DNA of 23,028 nucleotides from Bacillota bacterium (GCA_023425285.1 JAFACY010000206.1:1-23028); one strand, 5' to 3'. Counted from the stretch's first letter, positions 1 to 8,181 are shown. Numbers and translations: made by a program. The notes: generated by a model from the sequence alone, not told the origin.

Positions 1-853
1 CCTCCGGCTCCGGACTCAACAGGATTAAATTTACTTCCTCGGAACCCTGAGTTACGGAATGAACATCGGTTGTTGCTCCTCCGACGTCAAATACAATCAG
101 ATCGCCTAACTCTTCCTTCAACACCTTAGCTGCTTCCATTACCGCGCCCGGTGTGGGAATTATGGGACCCTTGACAAGCTCTCTCACCTTAGACATACCC
201 GCCGCATGGATTATATGCTCCTCGAAAGCATCCTGAATAATCTTACGTGTGGGCTCCACAACCAAAGTATCTATTTTGGGATATACATTTTCCACTATAT
301 ATACCTGATTGCCTGCTTCCTCACACATGAGCCTTACTTCTTCCTGATTTTCAACATTGCCCGCATAGATTATGGGGATGTTCAAGCCCATGGAAAGAAT
401 CATGTCCAGATTGTGAAGTGCCGTATCTCTTTCTCCGTAATCGACACCGCCTGCAACAAGTATTATATTTGGCATAATTTCCTGAATCTTTTTCAAATCT
501 GTTCTTCTCATTTTGCCGGAGGTTATCATTTTAATAATTCCTCCCGCTCCTAAAGCAGCTTCCTTTGCTGCTCTTACGGTCATATCGTAGACAAGACCAT
601 GAACAGTCATTTTAAGACCGCCTGCAGCACTACTTGTAGCCAGCATATCGTCCCATGTTAATTCATCTGTATGCAAATTATTCTTCAGGTCATCTATGGC
701 TCCCTTGAGACCGACAGTAACATCACCCTGAAGCACAGACGTAGGAGCTTGCCCCTGTCCTGCGAATGCAGGACAGGAGGTTCCAATGCCGTTAAAGGCA
801 TTTACTACTGTAGTGGTGCTGCCTATTTCAGCTACCAATACATTTATTTTCAT
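1..853 (-). CDS. MutL/GlmL-family mutase-associated protein (partial, C-terminus beyond left edge)
   Basis: The reading frame opens with ATG at 853, overlapping the oraE stop as TAATG, and runs off the left edge with about 284 codons visible. The protein looks like the MutL/GlmL family (ASKHA ATPase-like fold) encoded next to B12-dependent carbon-skeleton and amino mutases. Visible motifs are an N-terminal AEIGSTTT phosphate-binding loop (residues 8-15), LVAGGVDYGE in the middle and FDVGGATTDVHS near the visible end. From family knowledge, these proteins are thought to act as ATP-dependent reactivases or chaperones of adenosylcobalamin mutases. Translational coupling to oraE suggests that ornithine 4,5-aminomutase is its client here; that is inference. 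The family assignment is firm and the exact function is not experimentally settled. Confidence 0.85.
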   Translation of the reverse strand, partial: MKINVLVAEIGSTTTVVNAFNGIGTSCPAFAGQGQAPTSVLQGDVTVGLKGAIDDLKNNLHTDELTWDDMLATSSAAGGLKMTVHGLVYDMTVRAAKEAALGAGGIIKMITSGKMRRTDLKKIQEIMPNIILVAGGVDYGERDTALHNLDMILSMGLNIPIIYAGNVENQEEVRLMCEEAGNQVYIVENVYPKIDTLVVEPTRKIIQDAFEEHIIHAAGMSKVRELVKGPIIPTPGAVMEAAKVLKEELGDLIVFDVGGATTDVHSVTQGSEEVNLILLSPEPE

Positions 854-3045
854 TATTTATTTAATTCCCTTCTTCTTTTTACCAGGAAGCTTGCAGCATC
901 AATACCGTGGGTTCCCCTTCCGAAGCCTGCGTCGAGACCTGCTTCCATTGCTGTTTCATTGGAAACCTGAGTACCTCCGCAAATTATCATAATTTTATCT
1001 CTTATACCCTTTTCAACACATAAATCATGAATTTTCTTCATGTTTTTAACGTGAACATCATCATGAGTTATGATTGTGCTGACTAATATTGCATCCGCAT
1101 TTGTTTCAATAGCTGCATCAACTAATTTTTCAACAGGGCATGATGTTCCTAAATATTCGTATTTTATACCGAATTTTTCGATTCCGCCATGTTTGATATC
1201 CAATGTTTCCTTTAATCCAACCGAATGTTCATCCTCTCCTACCGTTGCAGCAACAACAAACATAGGCTTATTCTGGATATCTTCCCTTATTTCAGCTTCT
1301 GACAACACTTCGATTTTTTCAGGGATTACCAATTCATTAACATCTATATCAAAGTTTACTCTTCCCTTAATTTCACAGTAGGTACCTTCCGAAGGATGCA
1401 TACATTGCTTATGAACGACAGTTACATCTTCAAGACCCATTTTTTCACCGCATTTTATTGCGGCAAACTCGGCGGTTCTTTCATCAAGCGGCAGGAATAC
1501 TGACAGCAGCACCGTTCCGTCTGCTCTCCACTCAACTTCAGGCTTAACGAGATTAGTGTCATAATATTTCTTGGTTTCTTCCAATCTCACATTGACATTA
1601 TCATTTTCGTCTAATTCATCAACATATTGAATTTTTGAACGATCCTCAAATGTATCTCCGCCTATTGCATCACTTGCCTTTTCAAACTCTGCAGGGATGT
1701 TGTTGTATCCGTAGTGAACTGAAACAGGAGCAAAATAATCTTCGTCTCTTTCATATATGAAGCCGTATCCGATACCGCCTTCGATTTCTCTTGCTATACC
1801 ATCTCCGTTTCTTTCCGGATATTTACCGCTGTCTACGAAGAAGCCCTGTTCAACAGCCTTGAAGAAGCCGCCTACCTCAAGCATTTCTTCCATAAACAAT
1901 ACTGCTCTTTCCTTAAGCTCTCTTACTTCCTTGCCTAATGCTCCGTCTCTGTCAAGCTTAACCATTTCTCTTAAGCCGTCCATACCAGTAAGAGACTGCT
2001 TGGCAGTCATAATACCTGCTATGTTGTTGTAATGCCAAGGCACGTTTCTTCCTTCGTCAGGAGTGATTGTTGACTGGATATCCGCACTTGTAAGCCTTGA
2101 AATCATCATGTTCATTGTATGAGTAACAGCTGCCTCACGAGTATCCGATTCCATGTACTTTGTATTTTGCTGAGCTCTCATTTTATATTCTCTGAACAAA
2201 TCACGCAGTGCAACCGCATAAGGTAAGTCTAATCTCATGCAAGGTGCGGGAGGTGCTGTAGGAGGAACTGTTGAAAGCGCTATGTTTTCAGGCTTAACCC
2301 CTACCTTTCTTGAGAACATGGAGTTAATAGCATGCTGAACCATCAATTCAGGCATAACCTTCCATGCCTTCATTGCTGTAGCATTGGCATTGTGAGCTCC
2401 ATCTATCTGAAGTATTCCTGCCCATGCCATTATTTTCTTTGCTTCACATGCATCGGCAAAGCTTCTTACCATATTAACGTTTCTGTACAATACATTGTAC
2501 TGTGGGTCCTGATGAGCGCCGTTAACGCCTTCTTCGGCAAACATAACAGCTATATCCGGACCTGCAACACCTGAAATATATGAGTGAAAATTAATAGGAC
2601 GTCCTACCTCATCCTCTATCATATCACAGGCTTTTCTGGATGCTCTGACCTGTTTTCTTGTAACCATGATACCGCCGATACCCTGGTTTGTACCTTCAAG
2701 CAGAGAGTCAATGTGTGATTGTCCTGCTGTTCTTATAACCATTATGTGATCTGCGCCATGCCATGCTGCCATACGCATTCTTCTTATATCGTCTTCAAAT
2801 CTTCCCGAAGCAATTTCTGTTGTGATTACACAATCTGGCTGAGGGTCAATGTATCCGAAGCCTCTGCTGCCCGGAAGCGGAACTGAGTTTATCAACGGCT
2901 TTGAAGCTTCCTGATATTCAAAATCGCCTACTGTATGTTCTCCTCTTTCTTCTCTCCAGTGCCAGCCTCTTCTTCTTGGTTCGTATTTATCTAAATCTTT
3001 TAATAACTCTTTAATATCTATCTTCTTGTTTGGATCAAGCTTCAT
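853..3045 (-). CDS. oraE: D-ornithine 4,5-aminomutase large subunit OraE
   Basis: 730 residues. This is the adenosylcobalamin- and PLP-dependent large subunit that moves the terminal amino group of D-ornithine from C5 to C4, giving 2,4-diaminopentanoate. The C-terminal Rossmann domain carries the B12-binding DEHSVG (DxHxxG) motif with His607 as presumed cobalt ligand. Lys618, exactly 11 residues later in DIKHGG, is the expected PLP-binding lysine. The same His/Lys spacing is known from the A. sticklandii enzyme (H618/K629 as I recall). The large N-terminal part is the TIM-barrel region. A strong AAGGAGGG ribosome site overlaps the oraS stop and precedes ATG 3045, so OraS and OraE should be made together. 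It appears full length and intact. Confidence 0.96.
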   Translation of the reverse strand: MKLDPNKKIDIKELLKDLDKYEPRRRGWHWREERGEHTVGDFEYQEASKPLINSVPLPGSRGFGYIDPQPDCVITTEIASGRFEDDIRRMRMAAWHGADHIMVIRTAGQSHIDSLLEGTNQGIGGIMVTRKQVRASRKACDMIEDEVGRPINFHSYISGVAGPDIAVMFAEEGVNGAHQDPQYNVLYRNVNMVRSFADACEAKKIMAWAGILQIDGAHNANATAMKAWKVMPELMVQHAINSMFSRKVGVKPENIALSTVPPTAPPAPCMRLDLPYAVALRDLFREYKMRAQQNTKYMESDTREAAVTHTMNMMISRLTSADIQSTITPDEGRNVPWHYNNIAGIMTAKQSLTGMDGLREMVKLDRDGALGKEVRELKERAVLFMEEMLEVGGFFKAVEQGFFVDSGKYPERNGDGIAREIEGGIGYGFIYERDEDYFAPVSVHYGYNNIPAEFEKASDAIGGDTFEDRSKIQYVDELDENDNVNVRLEETKKYYDTNLVKPEVEWRADGTVLLSVFLPLDERTAEFAAIKCGEKMGLEDVTVVHKQCMHPSEGTYCEIKGRVNFDIDVNELVIPEKIEVLSEAEIREDIQNKPMFVVAATVGEDEHSVGLKETLDIKHGGIEKFGIKYEYLGTSCPVEKLVDAAIETNADAILVSTIITHDDVHVKNMKKIHDLCVEKGIRDKIMIICGGTQVSNETAMEAGLDAGFGRGTHGIDAASFLVKRRRELNK

Positions 3046-3057
3046 CTCATACCCTCC

Positions 3058-3408
3058 TTAAAATAACGCGTCAACGTCTTCCCAGTGTCTTCCGTTTGCA
3101 AGTTCAAGTCCCGCTTCGCGTACTGAGCATCCTAATTTCCTGGATAGTCTCCACACAACATTTCCTGCACCCTTGCCCATTAAGCCCTTGCTCATTACAC
3201 CTTCAACAATCGGCTTAACTTCCAGACTTGAGAAGCCCATTCTTAAAAGAATACTTCTTTCAATTGACGGAGTTGTATTCTTTTTACCTAATTCTAACAG
3301 AGGTTCAACTATTTCTTCTGCCAAGCTCCAAAATCTTTCATATAATTCTTCGTCTGAGAGATTTGCCAAGTGAGCTCTTCTTTGCTCAAAATCATCAGCT
3401 CTTTTCAT
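3058..3408 (-). CDS. oraS: D-ornithine 4,5-aminomutase small subunit OraS
   Basis: 116 residues, starting MKRADDFEQRRAHL. It is the small subunit of the OraSE heterotetramer, needed for activity and stability of the B12/PLP mutase. Assignment rests on size, sequence character (short helical protein, with the C-terminal NGRHWEDVDALF tail) and its place 12 bases upstream of oraE. AGGAGG precedes ATG 3408 at normal spacing. It follows ortB across a 136-base gap occupied by a long inverted repeat, which is wider than the other junctions of the operon and may alter the level of aminomutase relative to the Ort thiolase. Confidence 0.95.
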   Translation of the reverse strand: MKRADDFEQRRAHLANLSDEELYERFWSLAEEIVEPLLELGKKNTTPSIERSILLRMGFSSLEVKPIVEGVMSKGLMGKGAGNVVWRLSRKLGCSVREAGLELANGRHWEDVDALF

Positions 3409-3434
3409 TTTTATTCCTCCTGAAATATAATAAT

Positions 3435-3529
3435 TTGCAAACAGGCGCTATAAGGTATGGGGACACACCTCTAATTCAGGGATAGTCTCTGAGGTAGAGG
3501 AATGTCCCCCAATCTAACGCCTTTTGCAA
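3435..3529. repeat. REP/MITE-like long imperfect inverted repeat between ortB and oraS
   Basis: The element starts TTGCAAACAGGCG (3435) and ends CGCCTTTTGCAA (3529), so its ends are inverted. Inside, GGGGACA (3459-3465) faces TGTCCCC (3503-3509), CCTCTA faces TAGAGG, and CAGGGA faces TCTCTG around a short centre. The whole segment therefore folds into one long imperfect hairpin on either strand. The GGGGACA...CCTCT / AGAGG...TGTCCCC pattern resembles REP-type elements tied to Y1 (RAYT) transposases in Firmicutes; that link is from memory. No U-run follows, so it is not a classical terminator. Copy number elsewhere in the genome cannot be judged from this window. Confidence 0.7.
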
Positions 3530-3544
3530 TTATGAAATTGTTTA

Positions 3545-4945
3545 TTAAAGAGATTTTAATACATTTTTTACGTATTCAACATCTGTCTTGGTTTCTTCTG
3601 CCAAAAATTCTATGTCTGCATCGTTTGGTGTAACATTGTATGTGGTTATTGCATTTTTTATAAGTGACTTTCTCATGTGATCCAGGTCTGCATCCTGTGC
3701 CTTTATCATTGACGGATGTGACGGAAGTATTATGTTCTTTCCGGGTACTTCTTCTTTCGGATCTCCGAATTTTACTTCTATTCCGTTTTCTCTGGCAAAT
3801 GATAACTGCGGCTGTATGTGCTTTCCTGCTCCTGTGTATTCTGTTTCCTGAACTACTATCATTTCGTCCTGATTCATTTCCTGTGCCAGTGAGAAAGCTG
3901 CTGTCAGGGCAGTGTTTCCTGCTGGTCCTTTTTCTAATCCTTCTAAGCTTGCCAGTGCTTCTGTCATGTAGAACACTTCTCCCTGTCTGATCGTCAGGTA
4001 TCTGTCCATATATCTCAGCGGTCTGCCTGCTGAACGGGGTACGTCTGATCTGTCAGGCCATGTTGTAAACGGCATTCCAAATCCCGTGTGTCCTGTTGTA
4101 AAGGATTTTTTGTTGAATTGTGTGTCCGCTGCCATGTGCAGTCCTGACAGGTCTACACTGGCTGCCACTATCTTTGATTCTGCTCCTGCTTTTTTCAGTC
4201 CTCTTGCTGTTCCTGTAAGGTTTCCTCCGCCTGCGTTTGTCGCCAGTACCACTTCGGGATCTTTACCGTATTTTTCTCTGAACTGCATTGCTATTTCGTA
4301 TCCCAGGGTTTCTATTCCTGCTATGGCAAATGGTGTGTACAGTGATGCATTGAAGTATCCTGTCTGCTCCAATATGGTCAGAAACAGATAAAACAGCTCG
4401 GGTCCTACTGATAATTGTATTACTTCTGCTCCTAATGCTTCGCATTTTCTTGCTTTTTCTATTATTTCTGGCTGTCCTTTGCCGTGTGAGTCATAGCATT
4501 CTTGTACTACTATACATTTCAGTCCGTACATAGCTGCCTGTGATGCTACTGCTGCTCCGTAGTTTCCGCTGGTTGCAGTTACAACTCCCTTGTAGCCGAG
4601 TTTTTTTGCCTGATATACTGCTGTTGATGCTCTTCTTGCTTTAAAGCTTCCTGATGCATTGGCTGCTTCGTCTTTTATGAATATTCTTGCACCTTTTCCT
4701 TCCGGTGCGCATTTTCTTGCAAGCTCTGTCAGATTTCTCAGCTCTAATATGGGTGTGTTGCCCACTCCGTGCTCTAACTGAATTTTTTGTATTTCTTCTA
4801 TGCCAAAGCCTGCTTCTCTCATCATTCTTTCGTAATCGAATGCTATTGAACCGCTTTCAAATAATGAGAAATCCACTCCTGCTGCCTTCTTCATTATCTC
4901 GGGTCTTCTGCTCATTACTCCTGAATAGCTCATATCTTTACTCAT
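3545..4945 (-). CDS. ortB: 2-amino-4-ketopentanoate thiolase beta subunit OrtB
   Basis: 466 residues from ATG 4945. A GTG nine bases upstream (4954) abuts the GGAGGT ribosome site and cannot be used, while ATG 4945 lies at ideal spacing from it. OrtB is the PLP-binding subunit of OrtAB, which cleaves 2-amino-4-oxopentanoate with CoA to alanine and acetyl-CoA. It is a fold-type II, threonine-synthase-like protein: ASGSFKARRA carries the presumed PLP lysine (Lys102), followed by TSGNYGAA (from about 125) and the glycine loop TNAGGGNLTG that would hold the PLP phosphate. The start overlaps the ortA end by eight bases, implying coupled translation of the two subunits. Intact and of normal length. 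Confidence 0.95.
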   Translation of the reverse strand: MSKDMSYSGVMSRRPEIMKKAAGVDFSLFESGSIAFDYERMMREAGFGIEEIQKIQLEHGVGNTPILELRNLTELARKCAPEGKGARIFIKDEAANASGSFKARRASTAVYQAKKLGYKGVVTATSGNYGAAVASQAAMYGLKCIVVQECYDSHGKGQPEIIEKARKCEALGAEVIQLSVGPELFYLFLTILEQTGYFNASLYTPFAIAGIETLGYEIAMQFREKYGKDPEVVLATNAGGGNLTGTARGLKKAGAESKIVAASVDLSGLHMAADTQFNKKSFTTGHTGFGMPFTTWPDRSDVPRSAGRPLRYMDRYLTIRQGEVFYMTEALASLEGLEKGPAGNTALTAAFSLAQEMNQDEMIVVQETEYTGAGKHIQPQLSFARENGIEVKFGDPKEEVPGKNIILPSHPSMIKAQDADLDHMRKSLIKNAITTYNVTPNDADIEFLAEETKTDVEYVKNVLKSL

Positions 4946-5243
4946 TATCAGCACCTCCGAATACTATTTCTTTTACCTGGTCACTGATTTTTATCAATTC
5001 TGGAACAAATTTTCCGAAATCATGCTTGTAATATGGATTGTCTTCCAGCAGTGTGCCTTTTTCTATTCTTTTTGTTCTTGTCAGCACTGTCACTTCGTCT
5101 CCGATGTCAGCATCTTCCTGCAAATATCCTTTTACCCACATTTCCAACGGTACTTTCTTTGTATCGTCGGGAACCTGTGGTGCTCTTTCTGACGGCTCCA
5201 ATACGTTTCTGTGTATTAAAACCCATTCTCCCTTTTTTATCAT
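4938..5243 (-). CDS. ortA: 2-amino-4-ketopentanoate thiolase alpha subunit OrtA
   Basis: 101 residues starting MIKKGEWVLIHRNVL. It is the small subunit of the OrtAB thiolase, which performs the last step of the oxidative ornithine branch. The assignment follows from its size, its characteristic sequence (PLEMWVKGYL, DNPYYKHDFGKFVPEL) and its invariant position directly before ortB, whose start it overlaps. An AAGGAAG site precedes ATG 5243. The 158-base spacer that separates it from ord contains two stem-loops, so the ord and ortAB segments of the message may be processed or expressed differently. Confidence 0.93.
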   Translation of the reverse strand: MIKKGEWVLIHRNVLEPSERAPQVPDDTKKVPLEMWVKGYLQEDADIGDEVTVLTRTKRIEKGTLLEDNPYYKHDFGKFVPELIKISDQVKEIVFGGADNE

Positions 5244-5317
5244 TACTACACTTCCTTAAATTATATTTATATCTGTATATACACGCAGTCTCATTCACAA
5301 AAATGTTTGCTCCCTTT

Positions 5318-5396
5318 GGTCGCACATTTTTGGAATTCGGTGCGAAAGACCTACCAACCATTTTCCAGAAAAAACACTCTGGAAAATGGGGTTAGG
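5318..5396. other. Two adjacent stem-loops in the ord-ortA spacer
   Basis: First stem-loop: GGTC-GCAC (5318-5325) pairs with GTGC-GAAA-GACC (5340-5351), leaving GAAA as a bulge. Second: a perfect 11-bp stem, CCATTTTCCAG (5358-5368) with CTGGAAAATGG (5379-5389), around a 10-base A-rich loop. It is extended by CCTA (5350-5353) facing TAGG (5393-5396). Neither hairpin is followed by a T-run on the minus strand, so I do not call them intrinsic terminators. They could be an mRNA processing or stabilising site, or a small mobile repeat. Confidence 0.6.
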
Positions 5397-5401
5397 GCTT
5401 C

Positions 5402-6460
5402 TTATTTAACTATTTTGCATTCTTCGTCTATTAATTCTCTCATATCTCCCATTATTGCTCTTGGAACAGGTAATGTGATCATAGTCTGTAATCCCGGTTT
5501 TGCATTGATTATCTGAGGAATCATATTAACGCACATAGCTATTGTTCCGATTCCGCCCGGTACTTCCGGAGAGTTAACCATATTGATATTTGGTGTACCC
5601 TTGATAATTACATAGTCACCTGTCTGAACTCCAACCTGTTCAGGCTCGATTTGCTGAGGATGATCCATTTCTATTTTCAATTCTCCGTCTATGTATCCGA
5701 AGCCCTTCATAGCAACACCTGCTACGTTGCCTGCAGCGGCAAATCCGTAAGGAGATTTTCTGTCTACATCTGTAACTATAGGATCCATAGAAGTCGTTAT
5801 TTTTTCTACCTTCCAGCCTATTGCATCTGATATCATGCTTATTGATTCTTCAAAGCCTACATGACCTGCCAATGTTCCTGTCTCAACACCTTTTTTGAAA
5901 TCATCAACAGTTATGCCAATACCCTGCTCATGCATTACTGTAGGTCCGAATGGTGACAGACTGTTAACTCTTCTTGATACAATGTGATCAACAGATTCAC
6001 AGCATCCCGTCATAATAACAACCAATAAGTCCATTATTAATCCCGGGTTGATGCCTGTACCTAAAATAGAAACTCCGTTTGCTTTAGCTATTTCGTCCAA
6101 TTGCTTAGCAAGCTCAGGTGATTGAGCCTGTGGATAAGCCATTTCTTCAGCACTTGATATTACGTTTATTTTTCTTTCCAGACAGAATTTTAATCTGTCA
6201 AATGCAACCTTTGTATATGAATCCGTACAGCACAGAACAACGTCAGCTGCTTTTTCTTTTATTACATCTTCAAAATCGCCGATTAATACTTCCGCTCTGT
6301 CTCCTCTTTCAACACCTATTACTTCATACATGCTTTTTCCGATTTTAGCGCCTCTTCCAACCGCACCTACTATGTCAACACCTTTTTTATTCAACAGCAT
6401 TTTTGCCATTCCGGAACCCATTGCTCCAAGTCCCCAGATAATTACCTTAACATTTTGCAT
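5402..6460 (-). CDS. ord: 2,4-diaminopentanoate dehydrogenase Ord
   Basis: 352 residues. It oxidatively deaminates (2R,4S)-2,4-diaminopentanoate to 2-amino-4-oxopentanoate using NAD(P)+. The N-terminus has a Rossmann dinucleotide-binding glycine motif G10-L-G-A-M-G15, and the overall layout is that of the dihydrodipicolinate-reductase-like Ord family (ILGTGINPGLIMDLL in the middle and NMVNSPEVPGGIGTIAMCVNMIP near the C-terminus). AGGAGG precedes ATG 6460. It is the first gene after the sigma-54 promoter at 6549-6564, giving a leader of about 77 bases, and therefore heads the ornithine operon. Confidence 0.95.
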   Translation of the reverse strand: MQNVKVIIWGLGAMGSGMAKMLLNKKGVDIVGAVGRGAKIGKSMYEVIGVERGDRAEVLIGDFEDVIKEKAADVVLCCTDSYTKVAFDRLKFCLERKINVISSAEEMAYPQAQSPELAKQLDEIAKANGVSILGTGINPGLIMDLLVVIMTGCCESVDHIVSRRVNSLSPFGPTVMHEQGIGITVDDFKKGVETGTLAGHVGFEESISMISDAIGWKVEKITTSMDPIVTDVDRKSPYGFAAAGNVAGVAMKGFGYIDGELKIEMDHPQQIEPEQVGVQTGDYVIIKGTPNINMVNSPEVPGGIGTIAMCVNMIPQIINAKPGLQTMITLPVPRAIMGDMRELIDEECKIVK

Positions 6461-6548
6461 TTCACAACCTCCTGTGGTTTTAATTTTAAAATTTTATGAG
6501 TAATTTAACAATGATAACATTTGCAAGTCTGCACTCAACTATATATTT

Positions 6549-6564
6549 AGCAATATCTGTGCCA
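6549..6564 (-). promoter_or_regulatory. Sigma-54 (-24/-12) promoter of the ornithine operon
   Basis: On the minus strand the bases read TGGCAC-AGATA-TTGCT, a full match to the sigma-54 consensus TGGCAC-N5-TTGCW with the obligatory GG and GC correctly spaced. Counting from the -12 C, transcription should start near 6538, about 77 bases before ord. It lies downstream of a gene encoding a sigma-54 activator, which is the expected partner. Confidence 0.88.
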
Positions 6565-6704
6565 TTATTCAAAAAATGTATGCCGTAAATTTTGTTACCA
6601 TATTATAACATTCAAATTTCAATGGTATGTCCACATCAATAAATTTTACTTTTATTTATGCATTTATAGAATTATAATGAATTTTACAAAAAATAGCTAA
6701 AAAA

Positions 6705-6739
6705 GCAAATATATTTGCAGTTATTGCAAATATATTTGC
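6705..6739. promoter_or_regulatory. Tandem palindromic enhancer (UAS) for the sigma-54 activator
   Basis: Two identical perfect 14-bp palindromes, GCAAATATATTTGC, occupy 6705-6718 and 6726-6739. Their centres are 21 bp apart (two helical turns, so on the same DNA face), and the flanks make the whole block nearly palindromic. The block sits about 185 bp upstream of the predicted sigma-54 start, a normal distance for enhancer-binding activators, and just after the stop codon of the activator gene. RocR-type UAS sites, as I recall them, share a TGCAAA half-site. Confidence 0.82.
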
Positions 6740-6746
6740 TCTTAAT

Positions 6747-8138
6747 TTATTTAACATTATATTTTTTTATTTTGTGTTGGAGAGTCTGACGTTTAATTTT
6801 CAGCTCCTCAGCCGCCTTTGTTATATTGTATTTATTGTTTCTCAAGGTTTTTTCTATTATTTTTTTTTCTAAGTTATATAAATATTCATCTAATCCATCA
6901 TTACCCAATTCTGTTTCTTTCGATTCAAAAATATTTTCCGAGTCAAAGATTGTAAAGTGGCTCCTGTTGAGAATCCTATCGTTGTCATCCACCATGCTTA
7001 TGGCTGACATGATGATATTTTCCAGCTCTCTTACGTTTCCGGGATACTCATAGTCCAGCAGGCATTCCTGAGCTTCATGAGAAATCGAAAGAATTTCTCT
7101 GTTAAATCTCTCGTTGTATTTATATATAAACTTATTGGCTAAAAGAAGTATGTCCTCCTGCCTTTCCCTGAGAGGAGGTACATTAAGCTGAATTACATTC
7201 AGCCTGTAATACAGATCCTTACGAATCCTTCCGTTTTGTAAAATTGCTTCGGGAGATTCATTGCTAGTCGATATAATTCTCACATCTATGGGAATGTCGT
7301 TTGTTCCTCCGACCCTGCGTATGTAATTTTCCTGCAAGACTCTCAGGAGCTTTGCCTGCAGCTCATAGGGCATGGAGTTTATTTCATCAAGCAAAAGAGT
7401 TCCGCCGTTCGCCTGCTCAAACAAGCCCGCCCTGTCAACGGCACCCGTAAAGCCACCCTTGGATGTTCCGAACAGCAGACCTTCAAGCAATGATTCCGGC
7501 AATGCGGCACAGTTCTGAGCTATAAATGGTTTATCCCTTCTTGAGCTTTCAAAATGTATGCTCTGTGCTATAAGCTCCTTACCTGTACCGGTTTCACCTA
7601 CTATAAACACAGATGCGGAATTCTGAGATGCTTTTTTTGCTCTTTTGACAACATCAATAAAGCTGTCACTGTTTCCGATTATATTATTAAAGTTATATTT
7701 TCTGATTTTCTTCGTCTTTGCTTTTTCCGGCTTTCCTATTTCATTTTGCAGCTTTAAAATCGTATGTGACATTTCAGTCATTTTAGTTATATTCTTAGCA
7801 ACCTCAACAACGGCAATAACCTCGTCATCTATTACCACAGGCAGCGTCGTGTTTATGGTAGTTATTTCTCTTCCGTCCTTGTTCAGATAAGTCTGCTTCA
7901 GGTTGGACGTGGTAATACGGGACTCTAATGCCTTTAACAATGTGCTGTTTTCTATATTCAGATTTTTAAAAACCTCGCTGAAGGGTTTTTTCATTACTTC
8001 CTTGGTTTCCATTTTTTCGAGCTTGGACATTGCTTCATTATAAATTATGGTATTACCGCTTTTATCCAGGACGTGCACACCTTCATCTATGTAACGCAAA
8101 ATATTTTGCAGTATAGATAAATATTCTTTAGCTTTCAT
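6747..8138 (-). CDS. PAS-AAA+-Fis sigma-54-dependent activator (RocR-like), probable ornithine operon regulator
   Basis: 463 residues. An N-terminal PAS domain (about 8-118) is the likely effector sensor. The central AAA+ domain (about 150-385) has Walker A GETGTGKE (181-188), the sigma-54 contact loop GGFTGA (228-233; a variant of GAFTGA) and Walker B GGTLLLDEI (245-253), followed by RKDLYYRL and the NVRELEN segment. A Fis-type helix-turn-helix lies at the C-terminus (NITKAAEELKIKRQTLQHKI). RocR-family members respond to arginine/ornithine, and the gene lies directly upstream of the operon with a consensus sigma-54 promoter and palindromic UAS. Ornithine-responsive activation of ord is thus the straightforward inference. 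The start has a G-rich site (GGGGG) before ATG 8138. Confidence 0.93.
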   Translation of the reverse strand: MKAKEYLSILQNILRYIDEGVHVLDKSGNTIIYNEAMSKLEKMETKEVMKKPFSEVFKNLNIENSTLLKALESRITTSNLKQTYLNKDGREITTINTTLPVVIDDEVIAVVEVAKNITKMTEMSHTILKLQNEIGKPEKAKTKKIRKYNFNNIIGNSDSFIDVVKRAKKASQNSASVFIVGETGTGKELIAQSIHFESSRRDKPFIAQNCAALPESLLEGLLFGTSKGGFTGAVDRAGLFEQANGGTLLLDEINSMPYELQAKLLRVLQENYIRRVGGTNDIPIDVRIISTSNESPEAILQNGRIRKDLYYRLNVIQLNVPPLRERQEDILLLANKFIYKYNERFNREILSISHEAQECLLDYEYPGNVRELENIIMSAISMVDDNDRILNRSHFTIFDSENIFESKETELGNDGLDEYLYNLEKKIIEKTLRNNKYNITKAAEELKIKRQTLQHKIKKYNVK

Positions 8139-8175
8139 AGTACCCCCAAAATGAAATACTTACATTAATAACTCT

Positions 8176-8181
8176 ATTATA
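8176..8181 (-). promoter_or_regulatory. Possible -10 element for the sigma-54 activator gene
   Basis: A perfect TATAAT lies on the minus strand about 40 bases before the activator start, but the -35 region 17 bp away (TTTATT) is poor. It suggests separate constitutive, low-level expression of the activator. Confidence 0.35.

Noticed and set aside
853..3045. Several plus-strand frames of 60-100 codons opposite oraE
   Set aside because: They are shadows in a real gene, without ribosome sites or recognisable products.
4945..4954. GTG start for ortB at 4954
   Set aside because: The GGAGGT ribosome site directly abuts it, leaving no spacing; ATG 4945 is correctly spaced.
5358..5389. Rho-independent terminator between ord and ortA
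   Set aside because: The stem is strong but no T-run follows on the minus strand, and the downstream genes belong to the same pathway.
6522..6537. Second sigma-54-like site (minus strand TGAGTGC-AGAC-TTGCA)
   Set aside because: It lacks the essential GG of the -24 element; the site at 6549-6564 matches in full.
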